The notes: generated from the letters alone by a model not told the origin. A stretch of 64,000 nt of DNA from Eriocheir sinensis (GCF_024679095.1 NC_066512.1:19481289-19545288), one strand, 5' to 3'; positions 27,933 through 39,861 are shown, numbered from the stretch's first letter. A program made the numbers and translations.

Positions 27933-28359
27933 CTACCCTTCTTTGCTCCCTAACGCTCTGGTAATCGTGTGGGAAAATCTGACAACCGGGCGGCCATGTT
28001 CCACTAATATTTTCTTGGCGTTATATCCTGTAAAGTTCAAGAGACTCATTATGACGGCCATCTCACGCGCGGCCTATACCAAACACCGCTTGGATTACTG
28101 TATTATTATTTTTACCTCTTTTTCTACGCCTCGCCTCTGTGGTCACGGCGTTCAGGAAGGCGCTCAAAACAGGACTCGTCGGCCTCGCGTGAGAAGCGGT
28201 GGAGAGAGAGAGGGAGAGAGGGAGAGGGGGAGACAGAGAGGGAGACAAGGAGGGTTAGAGAAAGGTGAAGGAAAAAATGTATTTGAGACCACTTTCAATC
28301 AGTGAGACGTGACAGTATTTGAAGTGGACGAGAGGTAAGATGGTGAGATGGGTTATGCA
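27933..28359. other. Unique DNA without recognisable gene
   Basis: Mixed sequence with a GAGAGGGAGAG-rich stretch near 28,200-28,245. Confidence 0.5.
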
Positions 28360-28415
28360 CTCACTCACACTCACACTCACACACACACTCACTCACACAC
28401 ACACACACACACACA

Positions 28416-28457
<42 letters not shown>

Positions 28458-28782
28458 AAGGTGGACGGGATGGACACTGGCTGGTTTGGGTGGTATAAAG
28501 TAACGGGACAAAAAGATGGAAGGATGGATTAGCTAACTGAGAAAGGTAAGGAGGTAGAGAGAATTTCAATTAACGGAATATACAGGTAGGCAGCGTACAG
28601 TTAGGTTGGTCGTGGGTTATAACATGGTAGGAAGGTAACTAAAGGAAGAAGTGTAACGCTAAAGGAGTCAGTCATGCGTAAAGTTTACCTGAGTCACACC
28701 TGTCTGCACCTGCTTCTGACCAATTAAAAACAGGTTGACGCTGCTCCGTGCACCTGGCGATCTGCAAATCCTGCTTCCTTTA

Positions 28783-28842
<60 letters not shown>

Positions 28843-28874
28843 GCCCCGGCGCTCTCTCACACACACACGCACAC
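28360..28874. repeat. (CA)n tracts flanking unique DNA
   Basis: CACT/CA repeats at 28,360-28,455 and CA at 28,784-28,840 and 28,855-28,874. The 330 bp between them are unique and contain no gene I can support. Confidence 0.92.
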
Positions 28875-29259
28875 ATACCCCCACCCCACCCCACCCCCAC
28901 ATGTCCATCCCTTTAAATCGACACTCCCAGTTTTTCTTCAGCCATACACAGTCACTTAAGATAATGAGTACCTTACCTTGTCACTGAGCATGTTACAATT
29001 CCTCTTTATATTAATTTTAACTTTCTTTTATTTAATTTTATCCTTTTAGAAGCACCCGACTACCCCGTGGGAGATTCTTGTCTATTACTACTATAACTAC
29101 TCACCTGTCCTCCCTCTCCCCCCACCCCCCTTCTCTCACCTGTCCAGCCTCCCCCTCTCCTCCTCCTCTCCCTCTTCCACCTCCCTTCTTCCCATGAGAG
29201 GACTGCCCGCGGCCTGGCCACTTCCTCTCTCACGCCCTTCACTATTTCCACTACCACCT
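28875..29259. other. Unique DNA without recognisable gene
   Basis: AT-rich to 29,045, then C-rich. No supported feature. Confidence 0.5.
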
Positions 29260-29365
29260 CCTCCTCCTCCTCCTCCTCCTTCTCCTCCTCCTCCTCCTCC
29301 TGCTCCTCCTTGTCCTTACCCTCTTTACCACATCCTTGTTCACCTTATTTTCGGTCGGCCAACCT

Positions 29366-29428
<63 letters not shown>
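29260..29428. repeat. (CCT)n and (GT)n tracts
   Basis: CCT triplets at 29,260-29,312 and a pure GT run at 29,370-29,428. Confidence 0.96.
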
Positions 29429-29431
<3 letters not shown>

Positions 29432-29490
29432 TCGTCTTTTACTGTGAGTTTATCCGACTTCTGAGTGTCTGTCTGTCTGTGTGTGTCTGT

Positions 29491-29539
29491 TTCGTCTCGT
29501 CTCGTCCCCGTCTCGTCTCGTCTCGTCTCGTCTCGTCTC

Positions 29540-29588
<49 letters not shown>
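29491..29588. repeat. (CGTCT)n grading into (CT)n
   Basis: About ten CGTCT pentamers pass directly into a CT dinucleotide run at about 29,543. The CT repeat may have arisen from the CTCT within the pentamer. Confidence 0.96.
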
Positions 29589-29591
<3 letters not shown>

Positions 29592-29700
29592 GAAATCCAG
29601 TTCTGCCAGTTCCCAGACGCACAAAAAAACTTGACCTGAAGAAACAAAGACAGGCAAAAATCGACGACTAAAAGGAACAGAATGAAATAACAAAGTCGCG

Positions 29701-29705
<5 letters not shown>

Positions 29706-29764
<59 letters not shown>
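29706..29764. repeat. (AC)n microsatellite
   Basis: About 29 perfect AC units. Confidence 0.98.
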
Positions 29765-29766
<2 letters not shown>

Positions 29767-29984
29767 GACAATGACAAGCAAAACAACAAGAAGGCAACAC
29801 GTAAACACAATGAGAGAGGAAGTAAAAATTAGGAAGAGGACGCCTGGAGGGAAGGAAGCAGAGAAAGGGAGAGAGAGAGAGGGAGAGAGAGATAAAAACG
29901 AGCAGGTAATGGGAAGGCGGCGTCATGTACACATCTAACCAGCAATTACAGGTGGGATGGGTACGCGGAGGAGGGACGACACGT

Positions 29985-30290
29985 GAAGGGGGGGCGGGAG
30001 GAACGGGAGGGAGCAAGGAGGGAGGGAAGGAGGAACAGTGGTAAGCAGGGACGGGAGGAGCGGGAAGGAGCAAGGAGGGAGGGAAGGAGGAACAGTGGTA
30101 AGCAGGGACGGGAGGAGCGGGAAGGAGCAAGGAGGGAGGGATTAGCAGTGGTAAGCAGGGACGGGAGGAGTGGGAAGGAGCAGGGAGGGAGGGAAGGAGG
30201 AACAGTGGTAAGCAGGGACGGGAGGAGTGGGAAGGAGCAAGGAGGGAGGGATTAGCAGTGGTAAGCAGGGAGGGAGGGAGGAGGTGGGGT
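29985..30290. repeat. Tandem array alternating 57-bp and 53-bp units
   Basis: TAAGCAGGG starts at 30,042, 30,099, 30,152, 30,209 and 30,262, giving spacings of 57, 53, 57 and 53. The 57-bp type ends in GGAACAGTGG and the 53-bp type in GATTAGCAGTGG. The order is A-A-B-A-B, so an A-B dimer has itself been duplicated. Frames through it are repeats, not proteins. Confidence 0.95.
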
Positions 30291-30524
30291 GAGGGAGGTG
30301 ATGCACGGTGAGGCGTGGAACGGAGATGTTTGTGTTGTAATTAAAGTTTTCTATTGACTTTTACCGCTGATTTAATTACTTTAACTGTATCCGGATCCCT
30401 CTGAGACAAAAAAAGAAATGTAAGCGTTTCAGTTTTTCGATGACTGTGCTGCCAGAGTAATTTTGTCTACCTTTTCTTTGGCCTTTGAGGTGGTTGTTTT
30501 ACTGTAAAGAAAGTTACGCCAATG

Positions 30525-30676
30525 CATTAATCTTTCTCCTACTGCTAACGCTACTGCCGCTGCTACTTTTTTTCTACTACCTACTGCTGTCACTGCTTAT
30601 ATTACTCCTGTTACTACCACTTCTACAACTACTACTACTACTACTACCACTACTACTACTATTAATATTACTACTT

Positions 30677-30722
<46 letters not shown>

Positions 30723-31206
30723 AACTACTACTACTACTTTATTTAATTTACGGAGCAACAACTAACAAGTACAAACCCAAGGAAAAAAAAAAAAAAGAAA
30801 TCCTGACAAAAAGTACTTAACAGCAGCAAAGGACGCAATGCATTCTAACCCCAACCAAGGAACAGTCCCGCGAAGGAGGACGAGCCAGTACGTAACCGCG
30901 CGGCGTGACCCGAGGCCCGACAGCCGTGCCCGCGGGGAGCAATTAGTGCCGAGTAACGCGATCCCTCGGGTGCCGTGAATGTGTTACGTAACGACTGCCG
31001 CGCACGTCACCGCCACCACCACCACCACCGCCGCCACGATGACCACTACAACCACCACCACCACCACCAAAATGACCATCACTACTTCTCTCTACCGCTA
31101 CTATTGATGATGATGATGATGATGATATTACTACTACTACTACAACAACAACAACAACAACTACTACTATTCCTCCTCCTCCTCCTCCTCCTCCTCCTCC
31201 TCTTCC
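30525..31206. repeat. (ACT)n, (CCA)n, (GAT)n, (CAA)n and (CCT)n mosaic
   Basis: ACT triplets at about 30,537-30,740, CCA/CAC at 31,009-31,070, GAT at 31,104-31,126, ACT and CAA at 31,128-31,168, CCT at 31,171-31,202. A GC-rich unique stretch of about 130 bp (30,860-31,000) separates the first two and contains no gene I can support. Confidence 0.93.
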
Positions 31207-31277
31207 TCCTTCTCCTCCCCACCCTTCCTCCTCTTCCTTCTGATACTTACAAAATTTAATACCATGAGAACTATTAT

Positions 31278-31398
<121 letters not shown>

Positions 31399-31779
31399 TG
31401 GCGAGCTACACTGTGACTCACGCCCCAAATACTGTCATGGGTTGGTGGGTGGGCGGCAGGCTGTGGGTGGGGTGGGCGGGACTGTGGCTAACACGGACAT
31501 GATTTTCTTGAGGCATTACTCCGCTCTCTAGTAGCCCATACACCCACACCCACACACACACACACACACACACCTCCTCAAGCTGCCTACTGTAATTACC
31601 ACATCAAATATAAATAAATGACAAAAAAAAAATGCATGTCAGAGAACTACACACGTCTATAAAGCACTCCTAAATATTCTCAATGTAAATAAAAAGGGGA
31701 AATATGAGGAAGGTGATAAACGTGTGTGTGTGAATGGAATGTGTAAATGACGGGAGTTGGGATTTTATCAAGGTAAAGA
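31399..31779. other. Unique DNA with short (CA)n
   Basis: A GT/GG-rich stretch (31,440-31,480) and a CA run at 31,553-31,573. No gene seen. Confidence 0.6.
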
Positions 31780-32130
31780 TTGACGGATATTGGCTGGCGC
31801 GGGGCAGTGAAGGTGAGAGGTAATTTGTTGTTGTTTCATTAATCAACACGCAAACTATGAATGAAAAACGAGTGAGGGCTATTGGCTGGGGCGTGGCAGT
31901 GAAAGGTGAGAGGTAAAGTGTTTTTATTGTTTCATTCATCAACGTGCAAACTATGAATGAAAAACGAGTGAGGGCTATTGGCTGGCACGTGGTAGTGAAA
32001 GGGAAGAGGTAATTTGTTGTTTCATTCATCAACACGCAAACTATGAATGAAAAACGAGTGATGGCGAGTGGCGGTGAAAGGTAAAGTGTTGTTGCTGTTG
32101 TTCCATTCACACTCACAAACTATGAATGAA
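31780..32130. repeat. 80-96-bp tandem array, 4 copies
   Basis: The anchor AAACTATGAATGAA starts at 31,852, 31,948, 32,038 and 32,117 (spacings 96, 90 and 79). The first two spacings are multiples of 3, so a minus-strand frame (31,670-32,116) stays open and repeats LTRFSFIVCVLMNETT-like peptides. I regard it as a by-product. Confidence 0.92.
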
Positions 32131-32164
32131 TGAGAAGCCACGTGCGAGGAAAAATAAATAGTAG

Positions 32165-32345
32165 TAAATAAAGAGGCAAAATACAGACATACATCACTAG
32201 TAGGAAAAAGTTAAAGCTCAAAAAAAGAAAAATCGAGTAAAAGAAATCATCTCCCTCCAAAAATAGAAAAAAAACTAAAAATTGACGCAACATACAGAAA
32301 TACATCACTAGTTGGAAAAAGATAAAGCTCAGAATAAGCAAAGTG
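32165..32345. repeat. 111-bp duplication
   Basis: ACATCACTAGT followed by GGAAAAAG and TAAAGCTCA starts at 32,191 and 32,302. A/T-rich. Confidence 0.88.
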
Positions 32346-32574
32346 AGAGAAAAAAAGTATTAGAAGTCTACAGCTAAAACAAATATTGAAAGTACACACG
32401 TCAACATTATAATAAAAAAATAAAAAAATGACAAAAACTACACGAGCAACACAAGACCGGACGAGACCAGACATGACGAGACAACTACGAGATAAAAGAG
32501 ATAAATCAAAGAGAGAAAGAGAGAGAAAAAAAAGGCAGCACAGGTTCATCTTATTTGCCGAAGACTTGAAGGGT

Positions 32575-32576
<2 letters not shown>

Positions 32577-32649
<73 letters not shown>
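32577..32649. repeat. (GT)n microsatellite
   Basis: About 36 perfect GT units. It begins inside a donor-like GGGTAAGT, so a splice site may have seeded it; no exon is supported. Confidence 0.97.
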
Positions 32650-32650
<1 letters not shown>

Positions 32651-33036
32651 AGAGAGATAGCGTCCCCTCTCCCCTTCCTCCTCCTCTCCTCATTCTCTCT
32701 CTCATTCTCCCTCCTTTCTTTACGCCCACCCCTCTCCCCTCCCTCCCAGCCTCTACCTGACGTCCCAAGGCGCACCTGTTGCTTTTACCGCCCCCTCCCC
32801 CCTCCCGTCTCCCCCCTCCCGCCTCCCCTCACCCCCCGCGGCCGCCACCACACAGCCTCTCCACCTTCCTCGTAACTCGTTCCTGTGTAATTTCGATGAT
32901 TTATGACCCATTTGCATACGTGTGTTAGTTTATATGAAGGGCGCCTATAACTGTGTGTCACGGAGGCGGCGTGTGGGAGGAAGCGAAGGAAGGCGAGGCA
33001 GAGCAGGAACCGGAGGAGGAGGAGGAGGAGGAGGAT
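32650..33036. other. C-rich then GC-rich unique DNA, (GGA)n
   Basis: C-rich at 32,730-32,850, unique to 33,010, GGA triplets at 33,013-33,035. No gene recognised. Confidence 0.5.
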
Positions 33037-33039
33037 GGA

Positions 33040-33660
33040 GATGTGTTATAGGGTCTTCAGGATGTGGAAGCGGAGAAGTGATGGAGGGAAGAGAAGATTG
33101 ATGAGGAAGAGGAAGAAAGCGAGGAAGAGGAGGAAGCTAATGAAGGGGAAGAGGAGGAGGATGAAGATGGTTATAGGATTTTGAGGATGTGGAAGCGGAG
33201 AAGTGATGGAGGGAAGAGGAGATTGATGAAGGGGAAGAGATGGAACAAGGGAGTAAAGTGGTTTTGGACTTCGTAGGTGATTTGTAAAGCGACAATAGAG
33301 GAACTAGAGAAGCATGACCAACGAGTGATAAGGAACCATAGTGATAAGGTAGAAAAGCAAAGGAAGAAAGGGAGAAAATATAATGACAAGGAAGAAATCT
33401 ACAAATAAGAAATATGGGAGAGATGGATAGTAGCCCTGTTGGATTGTTGAAGAAAGAAGAGAGTTAAGATCGGAGCGTTAAAGAGAGGTTGACGCGTGTC
33501 TTGCAAGGAAATAACAGAGAGAAACAACATAAAAAAGAAATATGGGAGAGATGGATGGCAGTATTGGAGGACTGTTAAAGAGAAAAGAGAGAGGAATGAT
33601 CAGAGTGTGGAAGAGTGGGTGCTGCGGCTTGTAAGGAAATAACAGAGAGAAAGAGAAAAA
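33040..33660. repeat. Two neighbouring duplications, 125 bp and 128 bp
   Basis: GGATGTGGAAGCGGAGAAGT starts at 33,060 and 33,185 (125 bp). AGAAATATGGGAGAGATGGA starts at about 33,408 and 33,536 (128 bp). The two units are unrelated in sequence but alike in length. Purine-rich. Confidence 0.92.
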
Positions 33661-34008
33661 AAAGTAGTTACCGGGTGGGCAGGTGTGTGAGTGACCATAA
33701 GTGTGTGTGGGTGGCTGGGTGAATGTGTGTGTGTGGGTGAGTGGAGGTTAGTGATGACAAGTCCCAGCGACAGCGAACAGGAAGACAAACACGAGGCGGA
33801 TGAATATACAAGTTTAGAGGGCTTTACACACGAGCCTTGTGGGTAGAGCGGCCAACAACCTGTCTGCCCCATTCACGCGGAGGCGCCCCCCCCACCACCA
33901 CACACACACACAGAGTCCCGTGCAACCTTACTCAGGAGCCTCATCGATCGTGTAGCTCATCAAAGGTTCGGCCTCATGGAGCTACACTAATGTATTCTAA
34001 TTCCATGC

Positions 34009-34059
<51 letters not shown>

Positions 34060-34558
34060 AATAGGGATTCTTTACACCACACCATTCCAAAAACACACTA
34101 TGATATACCTTCAGAAAGAGAAAACCGGATATGATCAATGACGTGAGGCAGGCGTTTAAGCTTAATGGTACACGTGTCAGCGCTCCAAAAACGGAACGCT
34201 GTAACGAGTAGCGGCCCTGAAATAATGTAACACTCTCCAAAAGTGCAGCAATGAAGGTCACGAACATAAAAATACAGTTGTTACGGTTGAAATCTGGACA
34301 GAATGGCTGCACTGATGTGGCCGGATTAAGACGCGACACACGGACACCACAGACACACCACCCGCCGCACGTCCGACACAACATACGTCATCATTACACA
34401 CACGACACTGTCACAACACACGGACGACGGAAAAAGCACGACCTCCACAAGCAATGTTGATATAACGTCCGGACATTTTCTTTTCCTTTATTATTTCTTG
34501 CAGTGTAATTTTTCAAGCCCGGCACAGAAACCAGCCCTGTGCTCATTCTTAAATACAT
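33661..34558. other. Unique DNA with (GT)n, no gene recognised
   Basis: GTGTGG-rich stretch at 33,695-33,750, GT run at 34,015-34,056. A minus-strand frame of 136 codons crosses 33,974-34,384 but about a quarter of it is the repeat. I recognise no domain in the rest. Confidence 0.4.
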
Positions 34559-34703
34559 GTTACGGTTTTAGTGTTATGTTGTGTAAGTCTTAATGTGCGT
34601 GTGTGTGTCTGTGTGTGTGTGTGTGTGTGTGTGCGCTCGCGTGTGTGTGGTAAGCCAGAAATCTCTGTGTTACGGTTTTAATTTGTGGGTTATGTAAGGT
34701 TTG

Positions 34704-34772
<69 letters not shown>

Positions 34773-34953
34773 CTCCCCCCCTCCCTCCCCCCAGGTCAGG
34801 TATGCACAGGTTTCGTAATCCAAACTAAGGTATAAGACAGTGAGGGCCGGGAGAGGTAGCTACAGGGGAGCGCTGGGCCGCGGCAGTCAGTCAGTCTTAA
34901 GGGAGTCCTTCAGCGTGACCTGTGTACGCCACCGTGACCCCCAAGCCGCAGGG

Positions 34954-35012
<59 letters not shown>
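34559..35012. repeat. 112-bp duplication with (GT)n, then (CA)n
   Basis: GTTACGGTTTTA starts near 34,559 and 34,671. Each copy ends in TGATG or TAATG and its own GT tract (short and interrupted at 34,597-34,648, long at 34,705-34,768). A CA run follows at 34,960-35,012. Confidence 0.92.
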
Positions 35013-35015
<3 letters not shown>

Positions 35016-35160
35016 TCAAGAGGACCTAGAGAATGAGGAATGGCATGAGGAAGGAAGCGGGCAAGGTTAATATTGGGAAACTGACGTGGAATCTTTTTTT
35101 TTATTCACATGCCGGTAATGCAAGTGTGGATGAAGGAAGAGAGAGTTTTGCATTCTTTTT

Positions 35161-35163
<3 letters not shown>

Positions 35164-35234
<71 letters not shown>
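35164..35234. repeat. (CT)n microsatellite
   Basis: About 35 CT units. Confidence 0.98.
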
Positions 35235-35237
<3 letters not shown>

Positions 35238-36339
35238 CCTCACCCTATACCTGTAAATTATCATCCAAAGTTAATCAATTTCCCTCTAGGTGTGTTTTCC
35301 CCTGATTCCCATACAATATTGGTTTCTACGAACGTTTGATTCGTTTTAACATACATTTTTGCGCATGCACCATCCACTCTAGTCCCCCATATATTCTACA
35401 TACGTTCATTCCTTTTTCAATATGGGTTCCTCTTTTCAGTACGGTTTTACGTAGTTGTTTTCGATTAATCATCTGCTATGATATTTCTGCTTTCCTCTAA
35501 AATTATCTTCCCTTCCAGTCCCTTCGTCATCACCTCTACTCCCTTCTCTTTTCTTTCCTTAGTTCCCTGTCTATTTTTCCATTAAACTTTCCTTTCTTTT
35601 TCTTTCTTTCACCTTTCCTTCACTACGTTTTCTTCATTCCTTCTCTTTTTTTATGCATCCTTCTTCGTTCTGTACCTGCTCTTCCCTTCCCGTCCCTCGC
35701 ACTCATTTCTTTCCTTCGTTTTCTTTATATATCTCCTTCCTTCTTTCCTTTCTTTTTCGCTCTTTTTCCCTCCCTCTCCTCCATTCCTTCTCTTTATTTT
35801 ACATCCCTTTCGTTAATTCCCTGCTCTTCCCTTCCTTCCTTCCCTTCCCCTCTCCCCTCCCCTTCCTCGCCCTCCTCTCCTCGCCCCGACTCGTCTGCTG
35901 CCGCCGGGCCATAGAGGACCGTCTGAAAATTGAGTAATTATCTTCTTCTAGAGGAAGGCCTGGGAAGTAGTAGTAGTAGTAGTAGTAGTAGGAGGAGGAG
36001 GAGGAGGAGGAGGAGGAGGAGAAGGAGAAAAAGGAGGAAGAGGAAGAAGAAAAAACGAAGAAGAGAAGCTGGAGGAAGAGGAAGGAAGCAATAACAGAAT
36101 GAACGAGGGAGGAAAAACATAGGGAAGCGAGGAAGGAAGACTATAAGAGAAGGAAGAGAATGAGAAGGAGGACGTGGAGGAGGAAGAGGGAGAGGAGGAA
36201 GGATATCCGGGGTTTGTTATAAGGTAGAAAGTGTTTTTTACAAGTGTGACAACGGGGAAGAGGTCAGACGTGTGTGTGTGGGGGGAGGGGGGGAGTATGA
36301 TGACGAGGAGAGTGGGGGAGGGAGTGGAGATGTAAAATG
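35235..36339. other. Pyrimidine-rich then purine-rich DNA
   Basis: C/T-rich to about 35,900, AGT triplets at 35,967-35,988, GGA triplets at 35,990-36,021, then A/G-rich. Composition flips near 35,940. No gene. Confidence 0.7.
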
Positions 36340-36590
36340 AGGAGGAGGAATGAAGTAGAGGGAGGGAAGGAAAGGAGAAGGGAAAGAAAAGGAAAGGAGA
36401 AAGGAAAAAAAGGAAGAAAGGAAGGAAAAAGAAGGAAGAAAGGAAAGGAAAGGAAAGGAAAGAAGGAAGAGAGACGGAAGGAAAAAGAAGGAAGAAAGGA
36501 ATGGAAAGGAAAAAAGGAAGGAAGGAAAAAGAAGGAAGGAAAAAGTAGAAGGGAAAGAAAAGGAAAGGAAAGGAAAGGTGAATAATAAGA
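36340..36590. repeat. GGAAA/GGAAG purine tract
   Basis: Almost all A and G, built of GGAAA and GGAAGAAA units. Confidence 0.9.
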
Positions 36591-36691
36591 AGGAAAGGAT
36601 GAAGATGGTGATGGTGTTAGTGGTGATGGCGAAAAGAAAGATAAATACAATAAATAAAAGAAAGAAGGAAGGAAAAATAGCGAGGAGACAA

Positions 36692-36840
36692 TGATGGTGG
36701 TGGTGGTGGTGTTAGTGGTGGTGATGGTGGTGTTAGTGGAGGTGATGGTGGTGTTAGTGGAGGTGATGGTGGTGTTAGTGGAGGTGATGGTGGTGTTAGT
36801 GGTGGTGATGGTGGTGTTAGTGGTGGTGATGGTGGTGGAA
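36692..36840. repeat. 21-bp minisatellite, about 7 copies
   Basis: The unit GATGGTGGTGTTAGTGG(A/T)GGT is repeated with one A/T difference among copies. Because 21 is a multiple of 3, the minus frame repeats PPLTPPS. No gene is implied. Confidence 0.95.
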
Positions 36841-37029
36841 TTGAGTTGCTCGATGACGGTGACCTGAGTACCTTCCCAACCTCATTAATCAACAGGTGGG
36901 GTCTTTTGACACTGGCATCGTGGGAGGGGTCAGCGTGGCGCGACCTCCCCACCCCCTTTATAACACTCCTGCCTTCTCTGTATCCTCCCCCTACTCCCCT
37001 CTCCCTTCCACTCATAAACTCTCCTTCAT

Positions 37030-37420
37030 TAACATTCTCCCCTTCCCCCTCCCTTCACATTCCCTTCTTCCTTAATCTTCTCCCCTCTTTCTCCCCTTTC
37101 CCCTTCCTTCATATACTCTTCTTCCTCATCCTTCTCCCCCCTTTCTCATCTTCCCCCTTCCTTCATATACTCTTCTTTCTGATCTTTCTCCCCTTCCTCT
37201 CTCCTCATATACTCTCTTTCCTCAACCTTCTCCCTCTTTCACCCTTTCCCCTCCCTTCACATACCCTTCTTCCGCAACCTTCTCCCCTTTTCCTCTACTT
37301 TCCTCTCACCTCTGACAACCATCTCCCCTTTCCCTCACTTCACATACCCTTCTTCCGCAACCTTCTCCCCATTTCCCCTCTTTCCCTCTCATCTCTGCCA
37401 ACCTTCTCCCCTTCCTCCTC
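37030..37420. repeat. ~54-bp degenerate pyrimidine array
   Basis: TTCACAT or TTCATAT starts at 37,054, 37,108, 37,162, 37,204 (variant), 37,256 and 37,339, each followed by CTTCTTCC or its variants and CTTCTCCC. Confidence 0.85.
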
Positions 37421-37597
37421 CACCCCCTATGCCCGCCACGTCACCCCTCACCCCGGCACAAGACAAATGTTCGCCCTCACGCCGGCTGTTGCTTTTGTTG
37501 TCTTATGGAATTTGACAGCTTCCTCGACATCAATCACACAGACACGCGAACACGTACACTCACGCACACAGACAGACAGACAGACACAGACAAAATT

Positions 37598-37599
<2 letters not shown>

Positions 37600-37692
<93 letters not shown>
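37600..37692. repeat. (CT)n microsatellite
   Basis: About 46 CT units. GACA tetranucleotides (37,569-37,592) precede it. A CCTT/CCCT run lies at about 37,759-37,795. Confidence 0.97.
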
Positions 37693-37694
<2 letters not shown>

Positions 37695-37948
37695 CAGGAA
37701 CGCCCCCGTGAGAGAAACTATTACATTTCCTCGTTGCTACAGTGCCATTACCTCTTTTTTCCTTCCTTCCTTCCTTCCTCCTTCCCTCCCTCCCTCGGCG
37801 TCGTTTCCAAGAGGCGCTGCCATTGTTTTCCGCCCAATGTCGAGGAAAACACGAAGGGCACTTACACTTTGCGCTCACACCATTAGTTTCTTCCACAACA
37901 GAGGCCAGCGATGAGACAACCCCGCCACCGCCACTATCACCACCATCA

Positions 37949-37995
37949 ACACACACACACACACACACACACACAAGGCTGCAAAAAAGGGCCAT

Positions 37996-38052
<57 letters not shown>

Positions 38053-38067
38053 AGCGCGCACACACAC
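37949..38067. repeat. (AC)n-(GT)n-(CA)n double inverted repeat
   Basis: AC run 37,949-37,975, GT run 37,997-38,048, short CA run 38,059-38,067. The GT tract can pair with either CA tract. The 3' spacer TTTGCAGCGCG shares TTTGCA with the spacer of the similar hairpin at 10.14 kb. Confidence 0.93.
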
Positions 38068-39585
38068 GCCCCCTCCCATACACTCTTCCTATACACTCCT
38101 ACCCATTTTTCTGAACCGCTCCCTTCTCCTTTTACCTCGTGTTGCCTCATCCTAACAGCCTTGCATCACGAGCGGGAGGGAGGGAAGGATCCCATTCTCC
38201 TCATTCACAGGCTCCGGGGCGGTGCGGGCGGCGGGGGAAGGTCGCCCAGCGGAACCCATTGTTCAGCTGCCCCCGCCGTCAGGTTGTGTTCCCACCTCCT
38301 TCGACATTTACAGCGTGCTCGTGGTTGCCTAAAGAACCCATCACGCCCTTAACGCTCCACGCTGCTCAGGAAAGGTCCACGTGGGGTGCGACGATCAGGT
38401 GAGGTCAAGGATTCTCAGGCTTTGTTACCCCCCGCAGCGATGGCCATCCGGCGCCGAGCCCTGACAACATTACTGATGGAGGCAAGTGAAGAATATCCGC
38501 CTTGATGGTTGCACTGGAGCGGGTCACCCTCTGATCCACTCACACATTACTCATGCATCATCATGCCGTCCCACTTAGTCTCTGGAGCTTAGGTAAAGAG
38601 AGCGGATGCGGAACACGCTCGAGCAGGTCACGAGCATCGTGGGAGAGCATCAGGAGAGGGCTGAGATTTGTGGGGGGCATCCTGCGTGGCAAGAGACACG
38701 CACGACGGCAGGCGACGTGGAGGCGGGGGACGGGGGCGGGGGCGGAAGAGGCCACACTGCGGGCTGGAGATGAATATATTCTGTAGCATGAATAATACTC
38801 TTCTCTAACATATAATTCCGCCGACCCCGCAAGCCAAGAGGGGCCGACCAAAATTATAGTTCTGGCTCACTGCTCCATATATCTCTGCAGTACTCCCGGA
38901 CGCCTCGCCTCCCCGCCCCCCGGGTGACAGCCGCGCTAGTTAACGCTGCCTTGCCTCGGCACCGGCTCGGCAATAAGCTGCCGGCGTGCCATAAACTCCC
39001 GTGTGAAAACCTACGTTCTGGAGGCGGCAAGCTGTCAGCCCTTCTTACCCGGGAACAAGCACGTTACATAAAGAACGACGAGGGGCATAATACACAGGCA
39101 CTAAACATATCCATTCCCAGCAAAATATGTTAACAAGGATGAGTTTACATATTTCTGGATGAATATACGAGATTAAGCTCGCTCAGTAGCCCTGCATTCT
39201 GCCTCGCCCTCCCCCTGCATCTGGCTGAGGCGAGCAGGTCCCTCCACACACCGGGGGCATCACCAAGGCCACGGGACGGCATGTGTTCCCCTCGGACAGC
39301 TTTAACTCTTCAGGACCAGCGAAAATCTTCAAGATTTTTCGTCTTTCTGTCTCACGCCGCGGCCCCTTCAGCACACCTGGTCACCCAGCGTCACCAGGCC
39401 CGGGGAAGCGGTAAACAACATGTAGGTTTGGCGTCCGCGCGACGCTCTTCATCTGAGACTAACGAGGATACAATAGCACGTTGGTCTGAGCGTGACCACG
39501 GCACCAGCTGCGCTGCAGGCGGGCGGAGGCTGCGAGCTGCCCCGCCCAGCACCTGGCCACGGTCTTGCCACAATGATGTCTCTTA
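38068..39585. other. GC-rich unique DNA, no gene established
   Basis: The longest microsatellite-free stretch before 55 kb. It has many splice-like sites. Two examples are CATCCTAACAG at 38,158 with ATCAG|GTGAGG near 38,395, and TACCCCCCGCAG followed at once by CGATGGCC near 38,435. Short open frames exist on both strands (for example 38,139-38,402 and 38,924-39,133). None has a motif I know, and no frame is clearly preferred. It may contain exons, or be intronic or promoter DNA. Confidence 0.25.
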
Positions 39586-39861
39586 GTGGGATTGAAGGTG
39601 CCTTCCACCGCAGGAGGAGAAGACTATAATACATCACCTGCACCGCACGCCGCAGTCTACAGATTCGACTTTGGAGGTGTGCGTGCCACAAGTACCAAAT
39701 ATAGTTCGTCAACCTCTGTCATGCAGGAACGTTATGAACGGAGGGAAAGGCGTAAGGCAAAACGTCGAACTTACAACGTGGAAACATGGAAACATCTCTA
39801 TCGCCTCTTAGCAAATGTTTCACCACTGTATTATTCCACTCTGATTCGAGTCCCAGCGTGA
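39586..39861 (+). other. Unassigned open frame with protein-like composition
   Basis: This frame is 91 codons long and free of repeats. It contains VYRFDFGGVRATSTKYSS and then a basic segment, RYERRERRKAKRRTY, followed by NVETWKHLYRLL. An acceptor-like CCTTCCACCGCAG ends at about 39,612, inside the frame. I recognise no family. A basic helical segment of this kind could bind nucleic acid, but that is speculation. Confidence 0.25.

Noticed and set aside
33974..34384. 136-codon minus-strand frame
   Set aside because: Part is (CA)n translation. The rest is hydrophobic without a family I recognise, and there is no codon bias or splice support.
36846..37886. 346-codon plus-strand frame
   Set aside because: Pyrimidine-rich minisatellite plus (CT)n translation, with no recognisable motif.
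38159..38398. Exon between CATCCTAACAG and ATCAG|GTGAGG
   Set aside because: Splice signals are fair, but the frame is Pro/Ser/Arg-rich without codon bias, and other frames are equally open.
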